In this document: positions 17,724 to 26,272 of the stretch, in pieces
Position numbering within the stretch: position 1 is the first letter of the stretch
Layout of the letters: every line of letters starts with the position of its first letter
Origin: an uncultured Bacteroides sp.
GTDB taxonomy: Bacteria > Bacteroidota > Bacteroidia > Bacteroidales > Bacteroidaceae
Direction of reading: 5' to 3'
Assembly: GCA_902388495.1 (NCBI GenBank)
Contig: CABMPP010000017.1
Coordinates: 1 to 64,000 of the forward strand
Length of the DNA: 64,000 nucleotides
Program-made: the position numbers and the translations under genes
The notes under the pieces: generated by a model
Seen by the model: only the letters and a program-made list of their open reading frames with translations
Database searches by the model: none
What the model was told of the DNA's origin: nothing

Positions 17724-18680
17724 TTACCCTTCTGTTACAAATTTGAATGCACCGTCGGCGCGCCAGTCCAGTGCGATGAACTCCTCACCGAAGCCGATCT
17801 GCGTGTCCGCCTTCATCAGCATCTTGAAGAAGTAGAGTTCGCTGGCATTCGCCCACTTGTCAATCTGAATGACGTTTTCGTCATCCTGCAGGTTGACAGC
17901 TGCGAAAAGGTTGCCGTTCATACCGCTGTCGCAGAGGGTAGCGACGATCAAGCCTTGCGGCCATTGAGTCAGCACCTCGAACGGAATGCCTTTGTAGCGT
18001 TCCTGGTTGATATCCGTAGGGGCGGTACCCTTATTGGCGAGTTGCGTCAATTCATCGTCGTACTGGTCGAAGTCTTCCACAGACATCAGGATGCGCAGGT
18101 TCGGATTCTTACGCATGGTTACGGGAATCTTGGCACGCAGTTCCTTGAGACGCGCCAGCATGGTAGTGCCGACGGTTTTCACCTTCACCACATCCACGTT
18201 CTTGGCAGCCTGCGTCAGGATACCGTCCATCAGGTAGGCATCACCGGTGTCTTTGTATTCACCGTTTATATACTGGTAGCCCAGCTCGTTGCCCACTTGC
18301 TTCAACAGTTCATTCAACAAGAGGCTCTGAATGTTGGGGGGAAGCTGACGGAAAACGAGGTCGCCCGTCGGCTGGAAGGGACGCCAGATGTGTTCGAAAG
18401 CACGGGGGTTGAAAAGTGTGAAGGCCATCATGTCTTTCGGCACCAGCTTTTGCTCGCTGTAGGTAAAATCACCCTTGCTGTCTGCCTTGGACGGGTCTTC
18501 TTTGCGCTTTTGCAGCATGGTACCCGTTTTCACGCGGGGGATGCTGATGGAACTGTTAATGCCCGGAATCACCATGATAAGCCCTCTGCCCACCAGTTCG
18601 TTGCCGGTAGTGGCAAGGGTGAGGACGGTTTCCAGTACTTCACCACCATAGTTGGTGGTATTCAATCCTTGAATTGCCAT
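17724..18680 (-). CDS. Major capsid protein, HK97-like (318 aa)
   Basis: This 318-residue protein follows the protease/scaffold gene, as capsid genes do in Mu-like phages. The N-terminus (MAIQGLNTTNYGGEVLETVL) and the central pattern with 'GRGLIMVIPGINSSISIPRVKTG' match capsid proteins of Bacteroides Mu-like prophages. No coiled-coil delta domain is present; the scaffold would instead come from the C-terminal half of the upstream protease. Its codon use is regular, with many C-ending codons, in keeping with high late expression. Confidence 0.85.
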   Translation of the reverse strand: MAIQGLNTTNYGGEVLETVLTLATTGNELVGRGLIMVIPGINSSISIPRVKTGTMLQKRKEDPSKADSKGDFTYSEQKLVPKDMMAFTLFNPRAFEHIWRPFQPTGDLVFRQLPPNIQSLLLNELLKQVGNELGYQYINGEYKDTGDAYLMDGILTQAAKNVDVVKVKTVGTTMLARLKELRAKIPVTMRKNPNLRILMSVEDFDQYDDELTQLANKGTAPTDINQERYKGIPFEVLTQWPQGLIVATLCDSGMNGNLFAAVNLQDDENVIQIDKWANASELYFFKMLMKADTQIGFGEEFIALDWRADGAFKFVTEG

Positions 18681-18732
18681 TGTCTTTTTTATTATTTATT
18701 GTTAGTTATTCGGGTTATGCCGCACGGCAATT

Positions 18733-18764
18733 AGCACATTAGCATATTACCACATTATCACATT
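18733..18764. repeat. Four tandem 8-bp repeats (AATGTGNT on minus strand)
   Basis: Read on the minus strand, four direct octamers follow each other: AATGTGAT, AATGTGGT, AATATGCT and AATGTGCT. They overlap the stop of the 43-residue gene and sit in the 77-base space before the capsid gene. Short repeats of this kind are frequent between Bacteroides genes. There is no sign that they code. Confidence 0.8.
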
Positions 18765-18889
18765 TTAATCTTCTGCCGTCCGCGGATTTGTGGGGCACTG
18801 CCGGCGCTACGCACGCTGCTGCCGACATTCTTACCAAAGTAGGAGCTACCGCCCAGTTTGGCATTCTTGGGGTTCTTGATCGGTATCAT
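18758..18889 (-). CDS. Small basic phage protein between protease and capsid (43 aa)
   Basis: An ATG at 18889, six bases after the protease/scaffold stop, opens 43 codons ending at TGA 18758-18760. The product is strongly basic and Gly/Ser-rich (starts MIPIKNPKNAKLGGSSYFGK, ends RGRQKIKM), with no membrane segment. Tight spacing to the gene before it and its place in the head operon support it as real. The ending in a repeat array means the 3' edge could vary between strains. Function unknown; a minor head or DNA-binding role is possible by charge only. Confidence 0.55.
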   Translation of the reverse strand: MIPIKNPKNAKLGGSSYFGKNVGSSVRSAGSAPQIRGRQKIKM

Positions 18890-18895
18890 AGCGCA

Positions 18896-19927
18896 TCACT
18901 TTTTACGGTTTGCCTCAATTTCCCTCATCTTCTTTTGCCAAGGGCTTTCGCCTTCACCGCCCGCAGGGGCTTCCAGTTTGTCCTTCAGCATCTTCTTTGG
19001 CTTCAACGCCTTCAGGGCGCTCAATCCGTTTTTGAAGTCAGCCTTCAGAATGTTCTTGTAGGTGTCCTTCTGGTCGGCACCGATACGACCGTCCGTCACG
19101 GCATCCGTCACAGCGGTTTCAATCCGCTCTTCTTCCTGCTGTTTCAGCTGCTCTTTCAGTGCGCCGTTTTCCTTTTCCAGATCATCGGCTTTGTCCGCTT
19201 TCTGAGCAGTCTCGCCAAGCATGGCCATCACTGCCGCTTCGTCAGCACAGTTGGCGAAACGGGGAATTGTCTTAAAGTCTTCCAATTTCATTTTATCGGG
19301 GTTTTGTGGCTGTTGCTCCTGCTCCAGCCGGTTAGTAAATATGCGGTAAATATCGTCCGTGGTGCTCTCATCGGGTACGGCTTCCACGTCGTAGATGGCA
19401 TCGATCAGTCCCAGCTGCAAGGCTTCGTCGGCTTTCAGCCAGTGGTCGGTACCGTCGAAGTAAGCACTCTTCACCTCTTCCTTATCCTTGCCGCAACGCC
19501 CGCCGATGATTTCGGCGATGGTGTCTTCCAGGCTCTCGATGGTGGAGATCATATCCTGCAAGTCCTTCTTGTTGCCGTAGCAACCGCCACTGACGTTATG
19601 CAACATCATGCGGGCATAGCGGCTCATTTCCACACGTTTGCCGCAGAGGGCAATGACACCGGCGATGCTGGCGGCGATACCGTCTATATAGATGGTGACA
19701 TTGCTTCGGCACTGGCGGATGGCATTGAAGATGGCGATACCGGGGTAAACGTCACCGCCGATGGAGTTGATACGGATATTCAGGTTTTCATAGCCCGCGT
19801 CCAGGTACATCAGTTCGTTCACGATGTCCCGGCTGGCTATCTTGCCCTCACCGCCTTCGTCGCTGACTTCTCCATAGAGCAGCAGGCAAGCGGTCTTTTC
19901 GTTTAATATGGATTTAAAAACAGTCAT
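18896..19927 (-). CDS. ClpP-like prohead protease fused to scaffold (343 aa)
   Basis: From the ATG at 19927 the protein has a ClpP/S49-type serine protease fold over the first 190 residues. The nucleophile region is 'IYIDGIAASIAGVIALCG' and a histidine follows in 'ARMMLHNVSGG'. The expected oxyanion strand 'LNIRINSIGGDVYPGIAIFNA' is also present. After residue 210 comes a helical, Lys/Glu-rich scaffold domain (KADKADDLEKENGALKEQLK), so protease and scaffold are one protein as in Mu gpI/Z. It is the first gene of the leftward late operon, with a matching promoter 20-50 bases upstream. The longer start at 19978 would lie within the promoter and is rejected. Confidence 0.88.
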   Translation of the reverse strand: MTVFKSILNEKTACLLLYGEVSDEGGEGKIASRDIVNELMYLDAGYENLNIRINSIGGDVYPGIAIFNAIRQCRSNVTIYIDGIAASIAGVIALCGKRVEMSRYARMMLHNVSGGCYGNKKDLQDMISTIESLEDTIAEIIGGRCGKDKEEVKSAYFDGTDHWLKADEALQLGLIDAIYDVEAVPDESTTDDIYRIFTNRLEQEQQPQNPDKMKLEDFKTIPRFANCADEAAVMAMLGETAQKADKADDLEKENGALKEQLKQQEEERIETAVTDAVTDGRIGADQKDTYKNILKADFKNGLSALKALKPKKMLKDKLEAPAGGEGESPWQKKMREIEANRKK

Positions 19928-19947
19928 GCGTTTCCGATTATTTGCGG

Positions 19948-19979
19948 CAAAGCTATGTCTATAAGGATAACCGCACAAA
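19948..19979 (-). promoter_or_regulatory. Late leftward promoter, Bacteroides type
   Basis: On the minus strand TTTG (19976-19979) is followed after 20 bases by TAGCTTTG (19948-19955), a full match to the -33/-7 pattern TTTG and TAnnTTTG. The start of the protease gene is 20 bases downstream of the -7 box. It would drive the protease, capsid, lysis and tail genes. Confidence 0.75.
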
Positions 19980-19985
19980 AAAGTG

Positions 19986-20048
19986 TGTAACGGTTACGAG
20001 CAGGTATGTAAACCTTGCGGCATAGTTTGTAACCGCTCCGCGCTTTTT
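19986..20048. promoter_or_regulatory. Three 21-bp phased direct repeats between divergent late operons
   Basis: TGTAACGG, TGTAAACC and TGTAACCG begin at 19986, 20007 and 20028, exactly 21 bases apart, that is two helical turns. Each is followed by a related GC-rich half. The first also forms the dyad GTAAC-G-GTTAC. They lie just upstream of the leftward late promoter and before the rightward terminase operon, so they could bind an activator or repressor that controls both. No protein has been shown to bind them. Confidence 0.6.
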
Positions 20049-20100
20049 TCCTCTTCCCGCCCGGAGTAATGACCTTTGCGTAAACTCTAATTACAGAATT

Positions 20101-20544
20101 ATGGCAGATTTAACCGCACAACAGAAAAAGGACTATGCCCGCACACTCTACCTGAAGGACAATCTTACCCAGCAGGAAATAGCGGAAAAGGTGGGAGTAG
20201 CCCGTAAAACCATCAACCGATGGATTGCCACGGAGAAATGGGAAGAAATGAAAGTCGGCGTAACCCTTAGTCGAGAGCAACAGATAGCAAATCTTCATCG
20301 CCAAGTGATGGAATTGAACAATACTATTCTGTCACGCCCGGAAGGTGAACGCTATGCAACTCCGGCCGAAGCGGATACTTTGGGTAAACTCGCTGCCGCC
20401 ATTAAAAAGATGGAAAGTGATGTAGGCATTGCGGACCTTGTAAGTGTGGGCATCCGCTTTATCGAATGGATACGCCCCATCGATCTGGACAAGGCTAAAG
20501 AGATAACCATCTTTTGGGACAAATTCATAAAAGACCAGTTGTAA
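20101..20544 (+). CDS. Terminase small subunit (147 aa)
   Basis: The protein opens with a helix-turn-helix (residues 18-45: NLTQQEIAEKVGVARKTINR) and a second helical segment, the build of small terminases that recognise phage DNA. It lies 1 base before the large subunit gene. It is the first gene of the rightward head operon. Coils in the middle (EQQIANLHRQVMELNNTI) may support ring assembly. For a Mu-like phage packaging is headful from the host-flanked end. Confidence 0.85.
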   Translation: MADLTAQQKKDYARTLYLKDNLTQQEIAEKVGVARKTINRWIATEKWEEMKVGVTLSREQQIANLHRQVMELNNTILSRPEGERYATPAEADTLGKLAAAIKKMESDVGIADLVSVGIRFIEWIRPIDLDKAKEITIFWDKFIKDQL

Positions 20545-20545
20545 A

Positions 20546-22069
20546 ATGAAGCAGGAAGAAAAAAACGCACTCGGTAACTGGGAAGAATATAAAGCGGATA
20601 TCAGCAATTCCACCCCGGTAGATGTCAGCATGAGTCATGCCGAGCGGGAAAAACACAGGATGTATTTGGAGGCACACCCCGTAGAATGGATTCAGTTCTT
20701 TTTCCCGAAATATGCAAAATATCCGTTTGCTCCGTTCCATAAAAAGGCCGTCAACCGCATCTTGAACAATGACGAATGGTATGAAGTCTTGTCATGGAGC
20801 CGCGAGTTAGCAAAAAGTACGATAGTCATGTTCTGTGTAATGTATCTTGCCTTGACAAAGAAGAAAAAGAACGTGATGCTGGCAAGTGCCACCCAAGACA
20901 GCGCCAAGCGATTGTTAGCCCCATACCGTGCCAACTTTGAGGCTAACGGGCGTATCAAGGCATATTATGGCGAGCAGATGAATATCAGTTCTTGGACCGA
21001 TACTGAATTCATTGCCAAATGTGGCTGTGCCTTCCGTGCTATCGGCGCCGGGAATGCTCCACGCGGTTCCAGAAACGAGGCCGTGCGCCCTGATGTGCTC
21101 TTGGTGGATGACTTTGATACGGATGAGGAATGCCGTAACCCGGATATCGTAAACAAGAAATGGGACTGGTACGAGCAGGCTTTCTATGCCACACGCTCCA
21201 TCAGCGAACCGACCTTGATCGTGTGGTGTGGTAATATCATTGCCCGAGACTGTTGTGTGGCGCGGGCCGCGGCTCTTGCCGACCACCATGATATCGTGAA
21301 CATCAGGGACAAAGACGGGCACAGCACTTGGCCTGAAAAGAACACGGAAGAGCACATCGACACTGTACTCCGAAAAATCAGCGCCGCCAGTGCACAGAAG
21401 GAATACTATAATAATCCGGTCACGGAAGGTGAGGTATTTAAGGATATCACCTATGGGCGTGTACCTGACCTGAAGAAGTTTCAGTTCCTGGTTATCTATG
21501 GAGACCCCGCACCCGGCGAGAACAAGAACAAGAACAGCAGTACGAAAAGCTGTATATTACTTGGTATGAAAGAACAAAAGTTATATATCATCAAACCTTT
21601 TCTGGACCGCGGATTGAATGCAGAATTCATAGACTGGTACGTACAACTTCTGGAGTACGTGAACGAAAAAGTCCCGGTATATTGCTATATGGAGAATAAC
21701 AAGCTACAAGACCCATTCTTTCAGCAGGTATTCAAACCGCTGGTAGGCAAGGTACGACGCGAACGGAACATCCAACTCTACATTCACCCTGACGAAGAGC
21801 GCAAGACTGACAAGGCCACACGTATTGAAGCTAATTTGGAACCGCTGAACCGGGAAGGCAATCTCATCTTCAACGAAGTTGAAAAAGATAATCCACACAT
21901 GAAACGTTTGGAAGATCAATTCAAACTTTTCACCCTGCGGTTGAAGTTTCCCGCCGACGGTCCCGACTGTGTGGAAGGCGGCCTGCGCATCCTCAAGAAG
22001 AAAGTACAGCAACTAAAACCGATTACCGTGGCGCGTCACAACGCCCGGAACAATCCTAAAAGATTATAG
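20546..22069 (+). CDS. Terminase large subunit (507 aa)
   Basis: The 507-residue protein has an ATPase half with a degenerate Walker A (SWSRELAKST, about residue 90) and Walker B (VLLVDDFDTDE, about 190), and a nuclease half beginning with 'FLVIYGDPAPG' (about 315). The P-loop with Arg-Glu-Leu in place of Gly-Lys-Ser is common in phage terminases. It forms the packaging motor with the portal. Position after the small subunit and before gp36-like and portal genes fits. The C-terminal residues after 490 are basic. Confidence 0.92.
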   Translation: MKQEEKNALGNWEEYKADISNSTPVDVSMSHAEREKHRMYLEAHPVEWIQFFFPKYAKYPFAPFHKKAVNRILNNDEWYEVLSWSRELAKSTIVMFCVMYLALTKKKKNVMLASATQDSAKRLLAPYRANFEANGRIKAYYGEQMNISSWTDTEFIAKCGCAFRAIGAGNAPRGSRNEAVRPDVLLVDDFDTDEECRNPDIVNKKWDWYEQAFYATRSISEPTLIVWCGNIIARDCCVARAAALADHHDIVNIRDKDGHSTWPEKNTEEHIDTVLRKISAASAQKEYYNNPVTEGEVFKDITYGRVPDLKKFQFLVIYGDPAPGENKNKNSSTKSCILLGMKEQKLYIIKPFLDRGLNAEFIDWYVQLLEYVNEKVPVYCYMENNKLQDPFFQQVFKPLVGKVRRERNIQLYIHPDEERKTDKATRIEANLEPLNREGNLIFNEVEKDNPHMKRLEDQFKLFTLRLKFPADGPDCVEGGLRILKKKVQQLKPITVARHNARNNPKRL

Positions 22070-22071
22070 CC

Positions 22072-22497
22072 ATGAGTAAATTCATCAATCCCGAAGACTA
22101 CGACGCCAGTATCCACCGCGAGATACTGGGCTCCCTGACCCGCGATGACGAAAGTATCGTCGAAATCTGCGAAGACCGTGCCATCGCTGAGATGCGTGGC
22201 TATCTCAGTGCGCGCTACGATGTAGATGCCATCTTCTCCGCCGAAGGGGATGCACGTAACCAGCTTGTCCTGATGATGGCAATCGATATCGCAGTATACC
22301 ATATATTCAGTATTCATAATCCGCAGAAGATGTCGCAGATACGGAAAGACCGCTATGAGCGTGCCGTGGAATGGCTGAAGCAGGTGGCGGCATTCAAGAT
22401 CACCATCGACGGCGCTCCCAAGCTGCCGGAAGAAGAGCAGAAACAGAACAGCCCCTGGCTGATGAGTAGTAACCCTAAACGTACGAACCATTTATGA
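22072..22497 (+). CDS. Gp36-like head-tail protein, DUF1320 (141 aa)
   Basis: This 141-residue protein starts two bases after the terminase stop and overlaps the portal start by 4 bases. It resembles the Mu gp36/DUF1320 family: 'MSKFINPEDYDASIHREILG' at the start, then 'EICEDRAIAEMRGYLSARYD' and a helix 'RYERAVEWLKQVAAFKITID'. Such proteins are head-completion or connector proteins. In Mu the gene lies after the capsid; here it is between terminase and portal. Confidence 0.8.
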   Translation: MSKFINPEDYDASIHREILGSLTRDDESIVEICEDRAIAEMRGYLSARYDVDAIFSAEGDARNQLVLMMAIDIAVYHIFSIHNPQKMSQIRKDRYERAVEWLKQVAAFKITIDGAPKLPEEEQKQNSPWLMSSNPKRTNHL

Positions 22498-23858
22498 AAA
22501 GAATAAATTTCCCGGCATTTTGGAACAAAGCATCCAAAACCAAACAACGCATCACCGAAGGCAGCAACGTCACCCGCCAGGGCGCCACTATCATACTGAC
22601 ACAACCCCAACGCTTCGGCATCGGGCTGGATGACTACATGCGGGGCATCCGAAGCGCCGAGAATGTGGACTTCACACAGCGGGTTCAGATTTACGACATC
22701 TACAGTGAGAGTCTGATGGACCCGCATCTGTTTTCTGTCATCCAAAAGCGGAAGAGCGGTGTGCTTGGCAGGAAAATAGAGTTCAGGCGCAACGGCGTGG
22801 CCGATGATAAAGTAAACGAGCAGATTTCCTCGCCCTGGTTCCTACGATTCATCGGTGACGCACTGGATGCCGACTACTGGGGATTCACGCTGGTGCAGTT
22901 CTATATCAACAGCAAGGGATGGATAGACTACTATCTCGTGCCCCGAAAGCACGTGGACCCGGTGCTGAGACTCATCAAAACCCGTCAGAACGACATCAAC
23001 GGTGAAAGCTTCGACGAATACCCGGACCTGCTGATGATACGGGGCAAAGAACCGCTCGGCATCCTGGCACGGTGCGCTCCGTACGTCATTTATAAGCGGG
23101 GAACCGTGGGCGACTGGGCGCAGTTCTCCGAGATATTCGGCATGCCCATACGCAAGTACACCTACGATGCCGCCGACCCGGAAGCATTGTCCGCCGCCAT
23201 GGAAGCCGCCAAGGCTCAGGGAGGCGCTTCCTCCTTCTTTACACCCGAAGGTTCTAACCTTGATTTCGTAGAAACCGGTAATACCACCGGCAGCAGCGAG
23301 CTCTACAGTACCTTCGTTGACCGCTGTAACGCGGAAATGAGCAAGGCTGTCCTGGGCAACACCCTCACCACCGAAGCCAGCGAAACGGGTACGCAAGCCT
23401 TGGGAACCGTGCACAACAAGGTGGAGCAGGAACTTATCGAGCAAGACGCTCTTGCCATCCTGAACCTGCTGAACTATGACATGACAGACTTGTTTGCGGC
23501 TCTTGGCGTCAATACCCAAGGCGGTGAGTTTGTTTATGTAGAAGAAACGGACTTGGAACAAGTGAAAGTCAAAGCCGAATTACTGGAAAAGGCTGTAAAC
23601 GTATTCGATCTGCCGCTCGATGATGACTATCTGTACGAGCAATTGAACATCGAACGCCCGGACAACTATGAACAGTTGAAAGCGGAAATGGCAGAGAAGA
23701 AGAAAATGAACAACCCCTTTGCTCTCGGAGTATCTCAATTCTCCTCCTCCGGGGAGGAGGAGTACCCGCAGGGGGAGGTGGTAGCAAAACATCCCCAGAA
23801 CCGCTCCCGCTCTTTTTTCGGGGACGCCCCGCAAACCGACGGGGCTTTAGACTGGTAA
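22494..23858 (+). CDS. Portal protein, DUF935 (Mu gp29-like, 454 aa)
   Basis: This 454-residue protein contains the DUF935 signature seen in Mu gp29-like portals: 'FTQRVQIYDIYSESLMDPHLFS' near residue 60, 'ISSPWFLRFIGDALDADYWG' near 110, and 'LGNTLTTEASETGTQALGTVH' near 285. It would form the dodecameric ring at the capsid vertex through which DNA enters. It overlaps the previous stop by 4 bases and the MuF start by one, consistent with translational coupling. The C-terminal 40 residues are low-complexity and G+C-rich. Confidence 0.9.
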   Translation: MKRINFPAFWNKASKTKQRITEGSNVTRQGATIILTQPQRFGIGLDDYMRGIRSAENVDFTQRVQIYDIYSESLMDPHLFSVIQKRKSGVLGRKIEFRRNGVADDKVNEQISSPWFLRFIGDALDADYWGFTLVQFYINSKGWIDYYLVPRKHVDPVLRLIKTRQNDINGESFDEYPDLLMIRGKEPLGILARCAPYVIYKRGTVGDWAQFSEIFGMPIRKYTYDAADPEALSAAMEAAKAQGGASSFFTPEGSNLDFVETGNTTGSSELYSTFVDRCNAEMSKAVLGNTLTTEASETGTQALGTVHNKVEQELIEQDALAILNLLNYDMTDLFAALGVNTQGGEFVYVEETDLEQVKVKAELLEKAVNVFDLPLDDDYLYEQLNIERPDNYEQLKAEMAEKKKMNNPFALGVSQFSSSGEEEYPQGEVVAKHPQNRSRSFFGDAPQTDGALDW

Positions 23859-25141
23859 TGAACGACCTTTACTATGGGGAACAGCAGCTACCGGGCCTTG
23901 ACGAACTCGACTATATATCCGGTTCTACCGCACCATTGCAATGCAAGGCCGATGATGACGTAAGCACCGCTTTCGTCTTCGACAACGCCGCCCTGCAACG
24001 TGCCTTGAAGCATATCTACGAAAAGGATTTTCACCCTATGACGGAAATAGAGGAGAACCTTTTCAACGAAACATTCCGTATCTTCAACGAAGCATCAAGT
24101 GAAGGGCTTAGTGAATCCGCTGCCGAAATTCCGGTAGAGTTCCGTCAGAAGCTTGACCTCGGCAACGCTGTATTCTCCGCCTTCAAAGTCCACCGGATGC
24201 AGAACGATATCGCCGCGCAACTCTACGATTCAAACGGTATTTTAAAACCGTTTAAACAGTGGAAAGAAGACGTTCACCCCATGCTCGACCATCACGTCCG
24301 GCACTGGCTGCAAACCGAATACAATACCGCCGTCATCCGTGCCCGCCAGGCTGCGGACTGGCAACGCTTCGAGCAATACGCCGACGTCCTGCCTAATCTG
24401 GAATGGATGCCCAGTACCAGTGCAAACCCAGGAGCAGACCATCAGGTTTATTGGGGAACTATTCTCCCGATAAACCACCCCTTCTGGAGTGTGCACCGCC
24501 CCGGAGACCGTTGGAACTGCAAGTGTTCTTTATCGGCTACAGACGAACCTCCTACGGGAGCGCCACGTGGAAGCGCCGCCCCCAAAGATCAGCCTGCCCC
24601 GGGACTGGATAATAACCCGGGAAGAGACGGAAAACTGTTCAGTGACACGCATCCCTATATCGCCAATGGATATGAAGGGGCGAAAGAGGCCGTGAAGAAA
24701 TATATAGCAGAGCATGTGAATAAGGAGAAGCCGATAGTGTATGAACCGGACAAAGAGCGGAAAGAGGCACTGAAAGTTCGTAGAAAGGAAATACAGAAAG
24801 ATGCAGAAGTGCTGAAGGCGAAACCTCTTGTCAACTCTGATTTTAAGAAAGAAATCATTGTCAGCAAAAAGTCCATCAAGGAATGGTTGAACCAACCTCA
24901 CGAACATTATGCCGAAAAGAATGAGATGCTATTGCACCTCAGTGATGTCATCCGACAGGCTCAATATAAGGGATGGACGGAATATCATAAAAACAATCCT
25001 ATGTATGTAAAGTCTCATGTTTTTGAAGTGACTGTTAAGGGAGACAAGTCGTGGATTATTGTATTGGAAGATGTGGACGGGAATATGATATTACATAGCA
25101 TATCCGATAGCAGCAAAGTAATGGACAACATACAAAAATAG
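23858..25141 (+). CDS. MuF-like head morphogenesis protein with C-terminal extra domain (427 aa)
   Basis: Residues 1-280 form the MuF head domain: a helical start, then 'WQRFEQYADVLPNLEWMPST' and the Cys/His pattern 'HPFWSVHRPGDRWNCKCSL' typical of the family. Residues after 330 (KKEIIVSKKSIKEWLNQPHE...) form a separate domain that resembles LPD3-type or other C-terminal effector domains attached to MuF proteins. MuF proteins often carry nuclease or toxin domains that are injected with DNA. I see no catalytic residues clear enough to name an activity. The ATG overlaps the portal stop (TAATG). Confidence 0.82.
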   Translation: MNDLYYGEQQLPGLDELDYISGSTAPLQCKADDDVSTAFVFDNAALQRALKHIYEKDFHPMTEIEENLFNETFRIFNEASSEGLSESAAEIPVEFRQKLDLGNAVFSAFKVHRMQNDIAAQLYDSNGILKPFKQWKEDVHPMLDHHVRHWLQTEYNTAVIRARQAADWQRFEQYADVLPNLEWMPSTSANPGADHQVYWGTILPINHPFWSVHRPGDRWNCKCSLSATDEPPTGAPRGSAAPKDQPAPGLDNNPGRDGKLFSDTHPYIANGYEGAKEAVKKYIAEHVNKEKPIVYEPDKERKEALKVRRKEIQKDAEVLKAKPLVNSDFKKEIIVSKKSIKEWLNQPHEHYAEKNEMLLHLSDVIRQAQYKGWTEYHKNNPMYVKSHVFEVTVKGDKSWIIVLEDVDGNMILHSISDSSKVMDNIQK

Positions 25142-25237
25142 CCCGAAAGACCATTTCAACCGGAACTGCAATCCGGAGCTGTGCCTGTCGAGCTATTTTC
25201 TTAGACTGCAAATATACAGAAAAATATCAAGTAAACA

Positions 25238-25807
25238 ATGAATATTCAAGAATTTAACCAACGTATTTTGCAATATCAAAAGCAACTGGCCGACCTGACA
25301 CGCCGCCGCATGCCCGTACTGGCAGGCAACATCGCCAAACGCCACATCGAGGAAGACTTCCGCAAAGGAGGTTTTACCCATAACGGTTTCCATAAATGGA
25401 AGGAAACCAAGCGGCAAAGAAACGGTGGAAGTAGTGCCGGTTCTCAATACGGACCGCTGCTCTCCGGCAGAAACCATCTTTCCGGCAATATCCAATACAC
25501 ACCAGGAGACGGACAGGTTACTATCTTCACCCGCGCCCCTTATGCAGGCATCCACAACTGGGGAGGCATAGTTCGCCCTACCGTCACCCCGCAAATGCGT
25601 CGCTTTGCCTGGGCGCAGCATTACCGGGAAGCGGGTAAAGACAAAAAGAAAGATACTTTCTGGAAACGCCTCGCATTGACCAAAAAGACCAAACTTACTA
25701 TCAACATCCCGCAGCGCCAGTTCATGCCATCCAAGCCGGGACCGGAACTGATAAAGAAAGTAAATGATAAACTGAATACAGAAGTAGAGAAAATTATAAA
25801 TCAATAA
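25238..25807 (+). CDS. Virion morphogenesis protein, Mu gpG-like (189 aa)
   Basis: This 189-residue basic protein matches the phage virion morphogenesis family that includes Mu gpG. It has 'NIAKRHIEEDFRKGGFTHNG' near residue 30, and 'LLSGRNHLSGNIQY' and 'APYAGIHNWGG' as conserved blocks near 75-105. Members are head-tail connectors or tail completion proteins. It follows a 96-base gap after MuF. The C-terminus is Lys-rich, ending in a short helix. Confidence 0.82.
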   Translation: MNIQEFNQRILQYQKQLADLTRRRMPVLAGNIAKRHIEEDFRKGGFTHNGFHKWKETKRQRNGGSSAGSQYGPLLSGRNHLSGNIQYTPGDGQVTIFTRAPYAGIHNWGGIVRPTVTPQMRRFAWAQHYREAGKDKKKDTFWKRLALTKKTKLTINIPQRQFMPSKPGPELIKKVNDKLNTEVEKIINQ

Positions 25808-25813
25808 TTTATT

Positions 25814-26272
25814 ATGGAACAACTATTCAACGACCTCCAGCAACAGATCGCCGATAAAATGGGTAACGACGTTTCCCTTATCGACGAAGACTACGGGCAA
25901 CTGGAAGCCCTGCAGAACGGGGAAGACCAGTACCCTGTCACTTTCCCCTGTGTCCTTATTGGCATCCCCGAAACCTTGTGGGAAAACCTGAAAGGCAACC
26001 TCCAACACGGCAAGACCACCATCATCATCCGGTTTGCCTTCGACTGCTACGATGACACTCACTATGGCAGCACCCAGGAACAGCACGCAGCCGAACGCAT
26101 GGCACTGGCCCGACGCCTGAACGGCGCGTTGCACGGCTGGCGGTTCGATGGATGTGCCACCGCCCTGGTACGCCGTGCCAGCCGACAGTTCTCACTGCCC
26201 GGCGGCATCAAAGTCTATGAAATGGAATATACCACTACGACAGCGGATGAGATTCAGAACAACGACAACTGA
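25814..26272 (+). CDS. Gp37-like tail terminator/completion protein (152 aa)
   Basis: Starting six bases after the gpG-like stop, this 152-residue protein has the profile of Mu gp37-like or tail-terminator proteins. It has an N-terminal helix, 'EDQYPVTFPCVLIGIPE' and beta strands of the type 'TTIIIRFAFDCYDD'. The family caps the tail tube and joins it to the connector. It is the last gene of the rightward head operon. Its 3' end overlaps a convergent small gene by 19 bases. Confidence 0.7.
   Translation: MEQLFNDLQQQIADKMGNDVSLIDEDYGQLEALQNGEDQYPVTFPCVLIGIPETLWENLKGNLQHGKTTIIIRFAFDCYDDTHYGSTQEQHAAERMALARRLNGALHGWRFDGCATALVRRASRQFSLPGGIKVYEMEYTTTTADEIQNNDN

Noticed and set aside
17415..18734. 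Rightward 439-codon frame opposite to capsid and its neighbour
   Set aside because: It lies on the other strand of the capsid gene, crosses three real genes and has no ribosome site or family.
18788..19906. Rightward 372-codon frame opposite to the protease/scaffold gene
   Set aside because: Antisense shadow of the ClpP-like protease gene, whose motifs are clear.
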